DNA of 64,000 nucleotides. It comes from Streptomyces sp. R33. Its GTDB lineage: Bacteria; Actinomycetota; Actinomycetes; Streptomycetales; Streptomycetaceae. The stretch spans positions 1 to 64,000 of the forward strand of contig NZ_CP165728.1 of NCBI RefSeq assembly GCF_041200175.1. Reading direction: 5' to 3'. Below, in pieces: positions 25,070 to 33,692 of the stretch (the stretch's first letter is position 1; each line of letters starts with the position of its first letter). The notes beneath the pieces are model-generated. The model was not told the origin of the DNA. It was given only the letters and a program-made list of their open reading frames with translations, and did no database searches. A program made the translations under genes and the position numbers.

Positions 25070-26161
25070 TCAGGGCTCGGACAGGCGTACGGCGAGGGCG
25101 GCGATGTCGTCGTCGAGGCGTCCTCTGCTGTAGCGGATGAGGTCGCGGTGGAGGGCCGTGAGCAGTTCGCGGGGCGGGGTGGGGGGCTGTCGGTGCATCC
25201 ATGCCGCCAGCGGGAAGAACTCTCCGTCGCGGGCGCGGGTCTCGGCGATCCCGTCGGTGTAGAGCAGCAGCAGGTCGCCGGGGGCGAAGTCGAAGGTGTC
25301 GACGTTGTAGTGATCGCCGATCAGCTCCGCGAGGCTGAGCAGTGGCGAGGGGGTGGCGGGCTCGAGGACACGGAGATTCCTGCGGTTCAGGAGCAGCGGC
25401 GGGGGGTGTCCGCAGTTGAGGATGTCGATACGTCTGCCGCCGTGCGGGATCTCGGCGAGAAGGGCCGTGGCGAAGCGCTCCATCGGCTCGTCGGGGGGAA
25501 AGGCGGCGTTGTAGCGGGTGCTGCTGGCGTCCAGCCTGCGCGCGACGTCGACCATGTCGGGCTCGCCGTAGGCCGCCTCCCGGAAGGCGTTGACGATCGC
25601 TGCGGCCGCCCCCACTGCAGGCAGGCCCTTGCCCCGTACGTCACCGATGAGCAGCCTGACCCCGAACGGCGTGTCGACGACCTCGTAGAAGTCCCCACCG
25701 ATGCGGGCCTCCGCCGCGGCCGCGACGTACAGCGACTCGATCTCGACGTTCCCGAGGCGGCGCGGCATGGGGCTCAGCACCACCTGTTGCGCCGCGTCGG
25801 CGACGAGCCGTACCTGGAAGAGGGTGCGCTCCCGCTGGAGCCGGACATGGCTTCCGTACGCGGCGGCCACGGTGACCGCGATGATCCCGGCGCACGTCCA
25901 CCACGTTCCCAGATCGGGGAAGACGAAGCTGAGGCCGATCATCAGAAAGAGGCAGACCGTCCCGAGCAGGACGGTGGGGAGGACCGGCCACATGGCGGCG
26001 GCCAGGGCCGGCGCGGCGGGCAGGAGGCGGCTGAAGGCCATTTCCGGCGGAGTGGCGTAGGCCAGGCTGGCGATCACGACGGTCAGAATGACCGGCGACA
26101 GCCGCACAAGCCTCCCGGGGCCGTAGCGCCGACGGAGCCGCGGCCGTCCAGACTCGATCAC
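25070..26161 (-). CDS. Membrane PP2C-type (SpoIIE/RsbU-like) serine phosphatase
   Basis: The 363-residue protein has an N-terminal membrane region (about residues 20-105, several helices) and then a PP2C_SIG/SpoIIE domain. Metal-binding Asp residues lie in ARIGGDFYEVVDTPFGVRLL and IGDVRGKGLPAVGAAAAIVN. LNCGHPPPLLLNRR and LLLLYTDGIAETRARDGEFF complete the core. Such phosphatases dephosphorylate anti-sigma-factor antagonists in partner-switching pathways. No cognate STAS or HATPase gene is adjacent. The start is GTG. Confidence 0.88.
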   Translation of the reverse strand: MIESGRPRLRRRYGPGRLVRLSPVILTVVIASLAYATPPEMAFSRLLPAAPALAAAMWPVLPTVLLGTVCLFLMIGLSFVFPDLGTWWTCAGIIAVTVAAAYGSHVRLQRERTLFQVRLVADAAQQVVLSPMPRRLGNVEIESLYVAAAAEARIGGDFYEVVDTPFGVRLLIGDVRGKGLPAVGAAAAIVNAFREAAYGEPDMVDVARRLDASSTRYNAAFPPDEPMERFATALLAEIPHGGRRIDILNCGHPPPLLLNRRNLRVLEPATPSPLLSLAELIGDHYNVDTFDFAPGDLLLLYTDGIAETRARDGEFFPLAAWMHRQPPTPPRELLTALHRDLIRYSRGRLDDDIAALAVRLSEP

Positions 26162-26369
26162 GCTTCCCAGAGTATCCGTGCAATTGGGGCATAGCGCCCT
26201 GACAGGCAGAGCCGGGTTTTCGGGCAGGGCCTGTGGGCGCCTTCCTGCTGGTGGAGCGCCTGGCCGGCTGGGGGCGAGGCTCCCGTCGGGATTCGGCAGA
26301 CCGCCCTCTCACCCGCGGGCTACTGTACGGACACGTCGCGTAGCTCACGGTCACCCGAGGAGGAATCCT

Positions 26370-26906
26370 GTGCCATCGCCCTGCGACTCCCAGTACGCTC
26401 CCGCCGGCAACGTGGGCGCAGCACTCATGCTGATCGACTCTCGGCTCAAGACCGTCTACGACGGCAAGGCCGGGACCGACCCGCAGCAGCGGCAGTTGAT
26501 CGACTCGTTCACCGCCTCGCTGGGCCCCGAGGAAGCCGATGAACTGGTGGACGGCGCGTGCACGCTCATATACATGTTCATGCAGTGGCTGCGGATGGCC
26601 TACGAGGACCACGACCGGGACGTCATCGAGTACGTGGTGCCCGGCTTCGTGGCCTCGATGCGCATGATGCCCAAGAGCATCCGCCCGGAAGTCATCCCCA
26701 CCATGGCCGGCCTGATCATCGCGGCCGGCACCGGCCTGAGCCCCAACCTGTGGCGCAAGCAGTACGGAGACTGGACCGGGGACGAGATGAACGCCCTGGA
26801 AGCCACGGCCCTGCTGCTCGCGGAGCACATCAACCGGCTCACCGACGACCGCGACTTCGCCACCCGCGTCATCACCGAAGCCCTGTCCAGCGCGGAGCAG
26901 GACTGA
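26370..26906 (+). CDS. Hypothetical helical protein
   Basis: The 178-residue product has a GTG start with an excellent GAGGAGGA five bases upstream. The sequence is helical and cytoplasmic, with LIDSFTASLGPEEADELVDG, VIEYVVPGFVASMRMMPKSI and ALLLAEHINRLTDDRDFATR as recognisable segments. It has no motif I can name. It lies 37 bp upstream of the DUF2071 gene on the same strand, so the two may be cotranscribed. Confidence 0.65.
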   Translation: MPSPCDSQYAPAGNVGAALMLIDSRLKTVYDGKAGTDPQQRQLIDSFTASLGPEEADELVDGACTLIYMFMQWLRMAYEDHDRDVIEYVVPGFVASMRMMPKSIRPEVIPTMAGLIIAAGTGLSPNLWRKQYGDWTGDEMNALEATALLLAEHINRLTDDRDFATRVITEALSSAEQD

Positions 26907-26943
26907 CCGAGGAGCGGGTACGGACCACTGACATGCTTGGGCC

Positions 26944-27711
26944 GTGCAGCCAGCCTCGTCCGTGACGCCCGATGCCCCCGCCCGCATACACGACCCGCTC
27001 CTCACCCAGGAGTGGCTCGATCTCGCCTTCATCCACTGGGCCGTCGACCCCGGCGTCGTGGAGCCGCTGCTGCCGAGCGGAACCGTGCCCGATACGCACG
27101 ACGGGGTCAGTTACGTCGGCCTCGTGGCCTTCCGGATGCACCGGGTCGGGTGGCTCCGGCTGCCCGGAGTGCCGTACTTCGGCTCGTTCCCCGAGACCAA
27201 CGTGCGCCTGTACTCGGTCGACGCGCAGGGACGGCGCGGTGTCGTGTTCCGGTCGATGGATGCGTCACGGCTGATCCCGGTCGTGATGGGGCGGCTCGGC
27301 TTCCGGCTGCCCTACCTGTGGTCCCGGATGAGCGTCCGCACCGACGGCGACACGGTCCACTACGCCAGTTCCCGCCGCTGGCCCGGCCCGCGCGGGGCCC
27401 ACAGCCGCATCACGGTGGCCAGGGGCGAGCGGATCGCGGAGCCCACCGAGCTGGAGCACTTCCTCACCGCCCGGTGGGGCATGCACAACGCCTTCTTCGG
27501 CGGAGCGGCGTACCTGCCCAACGACCACCCGCGCTGGCCGCTGTACCGAGCGGAACTCCTCGCGTGCGACGAGAACCTGCTCGATGCGGCCGGCCTCCCG
27601 GCACCACGGCAGGCCCCGGTCAGCGTCCTGTACTCCCCCGGAGTCCCGGTACGACTCGGCCGGCCGTCCCGCACCACCGCTGCCCTGCCCCACGCGCGCC
27701 GGCCGCTCTAG
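26944..27711 (+). CDS. DUF2071 (YqjF-like) protein
   Basis: The 255-residue protein shows the DUF2071 pattern: LTQEWLDLAFIHWAVDPGVV then EPLLPSGTVPDTHDGVSYVG, FRMHRVGWLRLPGVPYFGSF and PETNVRLYSV, and near the end LTARWGMHNAFFGGAAYLPN. YqjF-family proteins have an acetoacetate-decarboxylase-like fold but no established reaction. The GTG start fits the N-terminal conservation. It ends 30 bp from the convergent MarR-type regulator. Confidence 0.82.
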   Translation: MQPASSVTPDAPARIHDPLLTQEWLDLAFIHWAVDPGVVEPLLPSGTVPDTHDGVSYVGLVAFRMHRVGWLRLPGVPYFGSFPETNVRLYSVDAQGRRGVVFRSMDASRLIPVVMGRLGFRLPYLWSRMSVRTDGDTVHYASSRRWPGPRGAHSRITVARGERIAEPTELEHFLTARWGMHNAFFGGAAYLPNDHPRWPLYRAELLACDENLLDAAGLPAPRQAPVSVLYSPGVPVRLGRPSRTTAALPHARRPL

Positions 27712-27741
27712 CGCTGTCGCGTCACCGGCGCTGACCGTGGT

Positions 27742-28476
27742 TCAGGCGGTGCTGTCCGAGGGTGCTTCGGGTTTCGTGTAGAGGACGTCGCGGGCCTGTT
27801 CCGCGGCGCGGGCGATGCTCTCGGAGACGAAGTCGACGAAGCGGGCGATGTTCTCGAGGCGGGTGGCGGCCAGGGTGCCGGGGCCGAGGATGCCGACGCC
27901 CTGCCGTGCGGTCTCGGCGAGCTGGGCGGTGCCGCGGGCGCTGGCCATCATGGACTGGTACCAGACGTCGTTGTCGACGACGTAGCGCTCGCGGCGGCGT
28001 TCGTCGCGTTCGCGGCGGACCAGGCCCTGGCCCTCGAGGAACGCGATCGCCTTGGAGATGGACGCCGGGCTGACCTGGAGGCGCTCGACGAGTTCGGACG
28101 CGGTGAGGCTGCCCGCGTCGGTGATGTAGAGGCAGGCCAGCACCCGGGCCATCATCTTGGGCGTGCCCGCCTGCATGAGGACGGTGGTGAACGTCTCCTC
28201 GTACTCGCGCACTGCCTCGGCATCGCGGCCGTGGGTCTGCACGGGCGCCTTCGGGTCGCGGGGCGCGGCCTGCCTGCGGCGGTGCGCGCGGTGTTCGGTG
28301 GCCCGGTGCGCCAGATCCGCGCGGTAACCGGCCGGGCCGCCGTTGCGCATCACCTCACGCGTGACCGTCGACGTCGGACGGTCCAGACGCCGGGCGATCT
28401 CCGCGTAAGCGAGGCCGTCGGCCAGGCCCAGCGCGATCTGCTGGCGTTCCTGCTGGGTGAGTCTGCCTCCCGGCAT
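27742..28476 (-). CDS. Fusion regulator: IS30-like HTH plus MarR/GbsR domain
   Basis: The 244-residue protein has two DNA-binding parts. Residues 1-45 (RLTQQERQQIALGLADGLAY, AEIARRLDRPTSTVTREVMR) match the HTH_38 of IS30-type transposases. From about residue 95 a winged helix of MarR/GbsR type follows (LTASELVERLQVSPASISKA, FLEGQGLVRRERDERRRERY). It is divergent from the DUF4097-ABC operon across a 260-bp region with palindromic operators, so it probably represses that operon. The C-terminus (LENIARFVDFVSESIARAAE) is a dimerisation helix. Confidence 0.8.
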   Translation of the reverse strand: MPGGRLTQQERQQIALGLADGLAYAEIARRLDRPTSTVTREVMRNGGPAGYRADLAHRATEHRAHRRRQAAPRDPKAPVQTHGRDAEAVREYEETFTTVLMQAGTPKMMARVLACLYITDAGSLTASELVERLQVSPASISKAIAFLEGQGLVRRERDERRRERYVVDNDVWYQSMMASARGTAQLAETARQGVGILGPGTLAATRLENIARFVDFVSESIARAAEQARDVLYTKPEAPSDSTA

Positions 28477-28550
28477 CGCGGGCTCCTTCGCGGTCTGTCG
28501 TGGCTCAAGGGCGTCTCCAGAGCCTCAGTATAGCCTTCACCCGCAATCCA

Positions 28551-28603
28551 TTGCAACGTGTGGGGTGGGGTACGTTGCATTAGATTTCAACTCATTGCAA
28601 TGA
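28551..28603. promoter_or_regulatory. Palindromic operators of the ABC locus
   Basis: TGCAACGT (28552-28559) and ACGTTGCA (28572-28579) form an inverted repeat with 12-bp spacing, followed by the perfect palindrome TCATTGCAATGA (28592-28603). A further GCAACGT lies near 28,670. The sites fill the divergent promoter region, consistent with binding by the fusion regulator. Confidence 0.65.
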
Positions 28604-28737
28604 ATTCTTGGCCTCTACCTGCACTGATGGCAATTTTGCGCAACGAGCCTGTTGCCAGATACGTGAATGCAACGTAGCTTTTCCATCATCAGAAACAGCG
28701 GGCCGAGAGAGCGCGCTACGTAAAACAGGAGAGAACC

Positions 28738-29406
28738 ATGCAGAAGTTCGACACCCCCGCCCCGATCTCCACCGTCCTCGACATCCCCGCCGGGCACATC
28801 CGGTTCATCGCCGCCGACCGCGACAACACCACCGTCGAGATCCTGCCCGCCGACGCCTCCAAGAGCCGCGACGTGAAGGCCGCCGAGGAGACCACCGCCA
28901 CCTACGACGGCGGTGTCCTGCGCATCGAGGCCGCACCGGCCAAGAACCGGATCCTCGGCTCTTCCGGGTCGGTGGAGATCACCGTCCAGCTGCCCGCCGG
29001 CTCCCACGTCGAGGCGAAGACGGCCAGCGCCGAACTCCGCGGCGTCGGGCGCCTCGGCGACGTCACCTTCGAGGGCGCGCAGGCCACGGTCAAGATCGAC
29101 GAGGCCGCGAGCGCCCGCCTCACCCTGATGGCCGGCGACGTCTCGCTCGGCCGCCTGGGCGGGGACGCGCAGATCAGCACCCAGAAGGGCGACCTCCACA
29201 TCGCCGAGGCGGTCCGCGGCACGGTCACGCTGCGCACCGAGGCCGGCGAGATCACGGTCGTCGCCGCCCGCGGCGTCTCCGCCTCCCTGGACGCCGGCAC
29301 CACCTACGGCCGTGTGCACAACTCGCTCCAGAACGCCGGTGGCACCCCCGGCCTGAACATCCACGCCAGCACCTCGTACGGCAACATCACCGCCCGCAGC
29401 CTCTAA
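28738..29406 (+). CDS. DUF4097 beta-strand repeat protein
   Basis: The 222-residue protein has the adhesin-like DUF4097 pattern: short beta repeats such as GHIRFIAADRDNTTVEILPA, SVEITVQLPAGSHVEAKTAS, ITVVAARGVSASLDAGTTYG and a final NIHASTSYGNITARSL. There is no signal peptide, so it acts in the cytoplasm or at the membrane face. AGGAGAG precedes the ATG. It lies 15 bp before the ABC ATPase gene, an arrangement frequent in Streptomyces; the DUF4097 protein may act with the exporter, but its role is unknown. Confidence 0.82.
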   Translation: MQKFDTPAPISTVLDIPAGHIRFIAADRDNTTVEILPADASKSRDVKAAEETTATYDGGVLRIEAAPAKNRILGSSGSVEITVQLPAGSHVEAKTASAELRGVGRLGDVTFEGAQATVKIDEAASARLTLMAGDVSLGRLGGDAQISTQKGDLHIAEAVRGTVTLRTEAGEITVVAARGVSASLDAGTTYGRVHNSLQNAGGTPGLNIHASTSYGNITARSL

Positions 29407-29421
29407 AGGGAGCACCTCACC

Positions 29422-30384
29422 ATGACCAACCTGGCCATCGCGGCGAACGGGCTGCGCAAGTCCTATGGCGACAAGAGCGTTCTCGACGGCATCGACCTGA
29501 GCGTTCCGGAGGGGACGATCTTCTCTCTGCTCGGGCCGAACGGCGCCGGGAAGACCACCGCCGTCAAGATCCTCTCCACTCTCATCAGTGCCGACGCCGG
29601 TGAGATCCGCGTGGCCGGCCACGATCTGGCGGCCGATCCGCAGGCGGTGCGGGCGGCGATCGGTGTCACCGGGCAGTTCTCCGCGGTCGACGGGCTGATC
29701 ACCGGTGAGGAGAACATGCTCCTCATGGCCGACCTGCACCACCTGTCCAAGAGCGAGGGACAGCGGGTGACCGCCGAACTGCTGGAGCGGTTCGACCTGG
29801 TGGAAGCCGCCAAGAAGCCCGCCGCCAGCTACTCCGGCGGCATGAAGCGACGCCTCGACATCGCCATGACCCTGGTCGGCAACCCGCGGATCATCTTCCT
29901 CGACGAGCCCACCACCGGCCTCGACCCGCGCTCCCGCCACAACATGTGGCAGATCATCCGCGAACTCGTCACCGGCGGCGTCACCGTCTTCCTCACCACC
30001 CAGTACCTCGAGGAAGCCGACCAGCTCGCCGACCGCATCGCCGTCCTCAACAACGGCAAAATCGCCGCCGAAGGCACCGCCGAAGAACTCAAGCGGCTCA
30101 TCCCCGGCGGACACGTCCGGCTGAGGTTCTCCGACCCGGCCGCTTACCAGGCCGCCGCCGCCGTGCTGGGCGAGGTCGCCCGGGACGACGAGGCGCTGGC
30201 GCTGCAGATTGCCAGCGACGGCAGCCAGCGCGACCTGCGCTCCGTCCTCGACCGGCTGGACTCCGCCGGTGTCGAGGCGGACGAGCTCACCGTGCACACC
30301 CCCGACCTCGACGACGTGTTCTTCGCTCTCACCGGCGCCACCGTGCCCAGCCAGACCAACGAGGCCAAGGAGGCCGTCCGATGA
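29422..30384 (+). CDS. ABC exporter ATP-binding protein (DrrA-like)
   Basis: The 320-residue ATPase carries Walker A GPNGAGKTT (38-46), signature YSGGMKRR (about 137-144), Walker B IIFLDEPTTGLD (157-168) and an H-loop in FLTTQYLEEAD. The C-terminal about 90 residues form the extension of daunorubicin-resistance-type ATPases. It energises efflux by the downstream permease; the two genes overlap by ATGA. The substrate cannot be told from sequence; drug or lipid export is usual for the group. Confidence 0.9.
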   Translation: MTNLAIAANGLRKSYGDKSVLDGIDLSVPEGTIFSLLGPNGAGKTTAVKILSTLISADAGEIRVAGHDLAADPQAVRAAIGVTGQFSAVDGLITGEENMLLMADLHHLSKSEGQRVTAELLERFDLVEAAKKPAASYSGGMKRRLDIAMTLVGNPRIIFLDEPTTGLDPRSRHNMWQIIRELVTGGVTVFLTTQYLEEADQLADRIAVLNNGKIAAEGTAEELKRLIPGGHVRLRFSDPAAYQAAAAVLGEVARDDEALALQIASDGSQRDLRSVLDRLDSAGVEADELTVHTPDLDDVFFALTGATVPSQTNEAKEAVR

Positions 30385-31166
30385 GCTCCCTCTCCCTCGC
30401 CCTGCGCGACTCGTCCACCATGCTGCGCCGCAACCTCCTGCACGCGCGCCGCTACCCGTCCCTGACGCTGAACCTGCTGATGACCCCGGTCATGCTGCTG
30501 CTGCTCTTCGTCTACATCTTCGGCGGCGCGATGAGCGGCGGGATCGGCGGCGGCGGCCGCGACGAGTACATCGCCTACATCGTCCCCGGCATCCTGCTCA
30601 TGACCATCGGCAGCACCGTCGTCGGCGCCGCGGTATCCGTCTCCACCGACATGTCCGAAGGCATCATCGCCCGCTTCCGCACCATGGCGATCCACCGCAG
30701 CTCCGTACTCATCGGGCACGTCGTCGGCAGCGTCCTGCAGTCGATCGCCAGCGTGGTCCTCGTCGGCCTCGTCGGCGTGGCCATCGGCTTCCGCTCCACC
30801 GACGCCTCCGTCCTGGAGTGGCTGGCGGCCTTCGGCCTCATCGCCCTCTACGCCCTGGCGCTCACCTGGATCGCGGTCGGAATGGGCATGGCCAGCCCGA
30901 ACGCCGAAGCGGCCAGCAACAGCGCCATGCCGCTGATCCTGCTGCCGCTCATCTCCAGCGCGTTCACCCCGATCGACTCGATGCCGGGCTGGTTCCAGCC
31001 CATCGCCGAGTACCAGCCCTTCACCCCGGCCATCGAAACCCTGCGCGGGCTGCTGCTCGGCACCGAGATCGGCAACAACGGCTGGCTCGCCCTCGGCTGG
31101 TCCATCGCCCTCATCGCACTCGGCTACCGCTGGTCGACGGCACAGTTCAAGCGCGACCCCAAGTAG
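30381..31166 (+). CDS. ABC-2 type permease (DrrB-like)
   Basis: The 261-residue protein has six predicted membrane helices and the ABC-2 signature region. Recognisable parts are LLMTPVMLLLLFVYIFGGAM, a DEYIAYIVPGILLMTIGSTV stretch, FRTMAIHRSSVLIGHVVGSV and PLILLPLISSAFTPIDSMPG. The start codon overlaps the ATPase stop (ATGA), which ensures coupled translation. It forms the export channel with DrrA-like dimers. A strong terminator follows at 31214-31257. Confidence 0.9.
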   Translation: MSSLSLALRDSSTMLRRNLLHARRYPSLTLNLLMTPVMLLLLFVYIFGGAMSGGIGGGGRDEYIAYIVPGILLMTIGSTVVGAAVSVSTDMSEGIIARFRTMAIHRSSVLIGHVVGSVLQSIASVVLVGLVGVAIGFRSTDASVLEWLAAFGLIALYALALTWIAVGMGMASPNAEAASNSAMPLILLPLISSAFTPIDSMPGWFQPIAEYQPFTPAIETLRGLLLGTEIGNNGWLALGWSIALIALGYRWSTAQFKRDPK

Positions 31167-31213
31167 GCGACGTGAGCGCGCGGACTGCTTCCCGCAGCCG
31201 CTCCCGTCCACCC

Positions 31214-31257
31214 CGAGGGCGGCGTACCCCGACACCACGTCGGCGTACGCCGCCCTC
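31214..31257 (+). terminator. Terminator of the ABC operon
   Basis: Perfect 13-bp arms GAGGGCGGCGTAC and GTACGCCGCCCTC enclose a loop with an inner CCGAC/GTCGG pairing, 47 bp after the permease stop. Confidence 0.75.
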
Positions 31258-31485
31258 ACTCGTGCACGGCACGTCCTGAAGGACTCCCGCAGTACTGCTT
31301 CGCCTGCAGGGCCTCGGACTCGGCACGACTGGGTCCGATGCCGCTGGGCTGGTCCGGGTCGAACTGCGCGGCCTGCCCTGCGAAGTCCCGCCGGCGGAGG
31401 GTTGCCGGTCGCGCAGCCGCCCTCTTCGAGATGTTCAGGAAGTCCGGGGGCCCCGACCGCGCGGAGCGACCGGCAGGATGGGTCC

Positions 31486-31854
31486 GTGCTGACGATCCGA
31501 TCTGTGGTGCTGGGTGTCTCGGACGTGCCGCGTGCGGCCGCTTTCTGGACGGAGGCTCTTGGGTATCTGCCGCGCGGGGAGATCGAAGAGCACTGGGTGG
31601 TGTTGATGCCGGCAGCGGGGGCCGGGGTCCAACTGGCCCTCGGGCTGAGTGGGACGCCGGTCCAGGAGCATCCGCGGGTCCACCTGGACCTGTACGCGGA
31701 CGACGCCGCCGAGCAGGCCACCGAGGTGGACCGGCTGGTGTCCTTGGGTGCCCAGCGGGTGGAGTGGGAGCTGTACCCGGAGGACCCCGACTTCGTCGTG
31801 CTCGCCGACCCCGACGGCAACCGGTTCTGCGTCATCGACGCCAGCCGCAGCTGA
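31486..31854 (+). CDS. VOC-family (glyoxalase/bleomycin-resistance-like) protein
   Basis: The 122-residue protein contains the two beta-alpha-beta-beta-beta modules of the vicinal oxygen chelate fold: VVLGVSDVPRAAAFWTEALG and, in the second half, VHLDLYADDAAEQATEVDRL with LADPDGNRFCVIDASRS. Metal ligands could be the His and Glu residues of HLDLY and WELYPED. The start is a GTG. It may bind or detoxify a small molecule; the partner is unknown. Confidence 0.8.
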   Translation: MLTIRSVVLGVSDVPRAAAFWTEALGYLPRGEIEEHWVVLMPAAGAGVQLALGLSGTPVQEHPRVHLDLYADDAAEQATEVDRLVSLGAQRVEWELYPEDPDFVVLADPDGNRFCVIDASRS

Positions 31855-31883
31855 CACGGCCCCGGTGTACCCGGCCCTCCCCC

Positions 31884-32540
31884 TTATGCCTCGCGGGCCG
31901 TGGCGGAGGCGAAGCCCAGCCAGGTGTGGCGGTTGCCCCACCAGCACCAGCCGACCTTCGGAGCGTTGCGCCGCTCGCGGCCGTCCCGGCCCGTGCCGTT
32001 GCTGATCCAGATCGCCGGGGTACGGGCGTCCAGGGCGCCGTTCGCCTTGCGCAGCCGGGACCCGATGGTCATGAAGCAGTGGTTGCGTTCCAGGGCTGCC
32101 GGTTGCTGGAGCACCCAGTGGATGCCCTCGGTGAGCAGCAGCGGGGTGCGGTCCTGCTCCGTGAGGGCGGGCAGGGCCTCCTCGGGGCTCCGGTTGGCCA
32201 TGTGGTCGCCGCGATCGAGGCCGGTGAGGAGGTAGAGCGGCTCACCGGGTGGCTCGATGCCGTCGGCCGGCGCGAAGCGGTCGACGTCGGGCATGTCGGT
32301 GACGACGAAGCCGGGCTTGCCGTCGCGGCGGAGCAGGGGTGCGAGGACGGAGGCGGGGGCGCGGTCCGGGTGCACTGCGAGCAAGGCCTCGCCGGATCGG
32401 CCTTCGGCTTCCGCCGCGAAGGCACGCAGTTCGTCGGCGGGCATCCCCGCGAGCCGGTGCACCCCCAGCTCGATCAGGCGCTCGGCCTGAGTGACGAGGG
32501 GCGGGAGGGAGGGGACGGTGGGGGTGGACGAGGTCGGCAC
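31884..32540 (-). CDS. DUF5701 protein
   Basis: The 218-residue protein has the family pattern: AERLIELGVHRLAGMPADEL, LLAVHPDRAPASVLAPLLRR, KPGFVVTDMPDVDRFAP, LTGLDRGDHMANRSPEEALP, and a highly conserved end with NHCFMTIGSRLRKANGALDA, RTPAIWISNGTGRDG and PKVGWCWWGNRHTWLGFAS. The GTG at 32540 follows AGGGG and is preferred over a longer frame that would include the SDR fragment upstream. The function is unknown. Confidence 0.8.
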   Translation of the reverse strand: MPTSSTPTVPSLPPLVTQAERLIELGVHRLAGMPADELRAFAAEAEGRSGEALLAVHPDRAPASVLAPLLRRDGKPGFVVTDMPDVDRFAPADGIEPPGEPLYLLTGLDRGDHMANRSPEEALPALTEQDRTPLLLTEGIHWVLQQPAALERNHCFMTIGSRLRKANGALDARTPAIWISNGTGRDGRERRNAPKVGWCWWGNRHTWLGFASATAREA

Positions 32541-32603
32541 GGTACCCCTGGGTTCGGTCGGGAGCGGTGGGCCCCATGGCAACGAAGTGGCTCGTAGCGG
32601 TGT

Positions 32604-32699
32604 TCCCCGCGTGGCGGCCACGGCCGTCCGGGAGACCGTGTCGACCGTGATGCCGCGGGGCCCGACCTCCTTGGCGAGCGCAGGGTGAGGGTCGCCAAC
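32604..32699 (-). pseudogene. Fragment of a short-chain dehydrogenase
   Basis: About 30 codons (PALAKEVGPRGITVDTVSRT, AVAAT) match the region after the catalytic YxxxK of SDR enzymes, where LAxELGPRGITVNxVxPG is typical. Neither the Rossmann motif nor the catalytic residues are present. It lies in frame with and upstream of DUF5701. Confidence 0.5.
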
Positions 32700-33016
32700 G
32701 CCCAAGAGGGTCCGGAGGGTGAAAGCCCGGCCTCCGGGGGTTCGTACGCCAGTCATCCGGAGCCGGTGCGCACGAGCGCTCTGGTGCGGGCGCCCGTCGG
32801 GGGGAGATGGTGCCTGCGGTGGAGCGGGAGAGGCGCCCGGCCATCGAGGAGGGTCGTGTCCGGGCGACGGCACGGGTGGGGGTCCCAGGGGCTGCGAGCC
32901 GCATGTGGGGCCGGATCGGGGTTCGGTCCCTCAGGGCGTCCAGTGCCGGGCCCGGCCCCTCCCTCGGTACTCCCGCCCCGCCAGGGGCTGAAGGCCGGTT
33001 CGGACCCTTCGGTCCC

Positions 33017-33612
33017 TGTCCCTTCAGTCACTGCATAAACCTGCAGGTCAGGGGCTCGGCCTCGCTGCAACAGGGACCGAAGGGACTCAACTTTCTAGTT
33101 ATGAGCCAGATATGAACATGGGTACCTCTACCTGCTCTTTCTCGCGCTCGCGCATACACACACGCACGTAAAGGCTGGAAGTGGTGATTCTGAGTCCCTT
33201 CAGTCCCTGAGATCCTGAGCCCAAGCCTCTGACCTGCATGTTTGTCGAGGGACTGAAATCAGAGGGACTGAACGAGGGCAGGGACCGTTCAGTACCTGTG
33301 AGCGCTGGTGCCGGGGTGGGGCCTCGGGACCCCGGTCGGTTTCCGAGGGGGGAGGACCGGCGTACCGAGGGACCCTCGGGTCCTGGTGGAGGAGGGGTGG
33401 AGCGGCGCTTGCCGACGGGGGTTCGTGCTGCGACACGCCCGGGTGTTCACCGGGGTTGATCGGGGAACTTTTACGGACGAACTGGGGTAGAACTTCAGGG
33501 ACTGAGGGACTGAAGGGACTGAACTCTCAATACATCGGTTCTATCGGGCGGAGCCCGCGCGATGTCTGCGGTACGCTCCGCGATAGTGAATCTTCAGTCC
33601 CTCTGGTCCCTG
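33017..33612. other. Iteron-containing origin 1 (GGGACTGA type)
   Basis: The 600 bp before the prim-pol gene hold many copies of GGGACTGA in both orientations. Pairs or triples occur at 33017-33033, 33192-33210, 33249-33272 and 33591-33612, and a triple at 33498-33524 (GGGACTGAGGGACTGA and another). A 22-bp perfectly alternating purine/pyrimidine tract lies at about 33149-33170. No gene is present. The layout is that of a plasmid replication origin recognised by the products encoded just downstream. Confidence 0.75.
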
Positions 33613-33692
33613 ATGTGCAGGTCGGACGAGCACCTCGGGGAGCAGCTCGGGACAGGAAGAACCGTCCCTGAACGCGCGTCAAGGAAGAGCCA

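Noticed and set aside
23816..26194. 792-codon plus-strand frame
   Set aside because: It runs antisense through the reductase and phosphatase genes and has no coherent domain.
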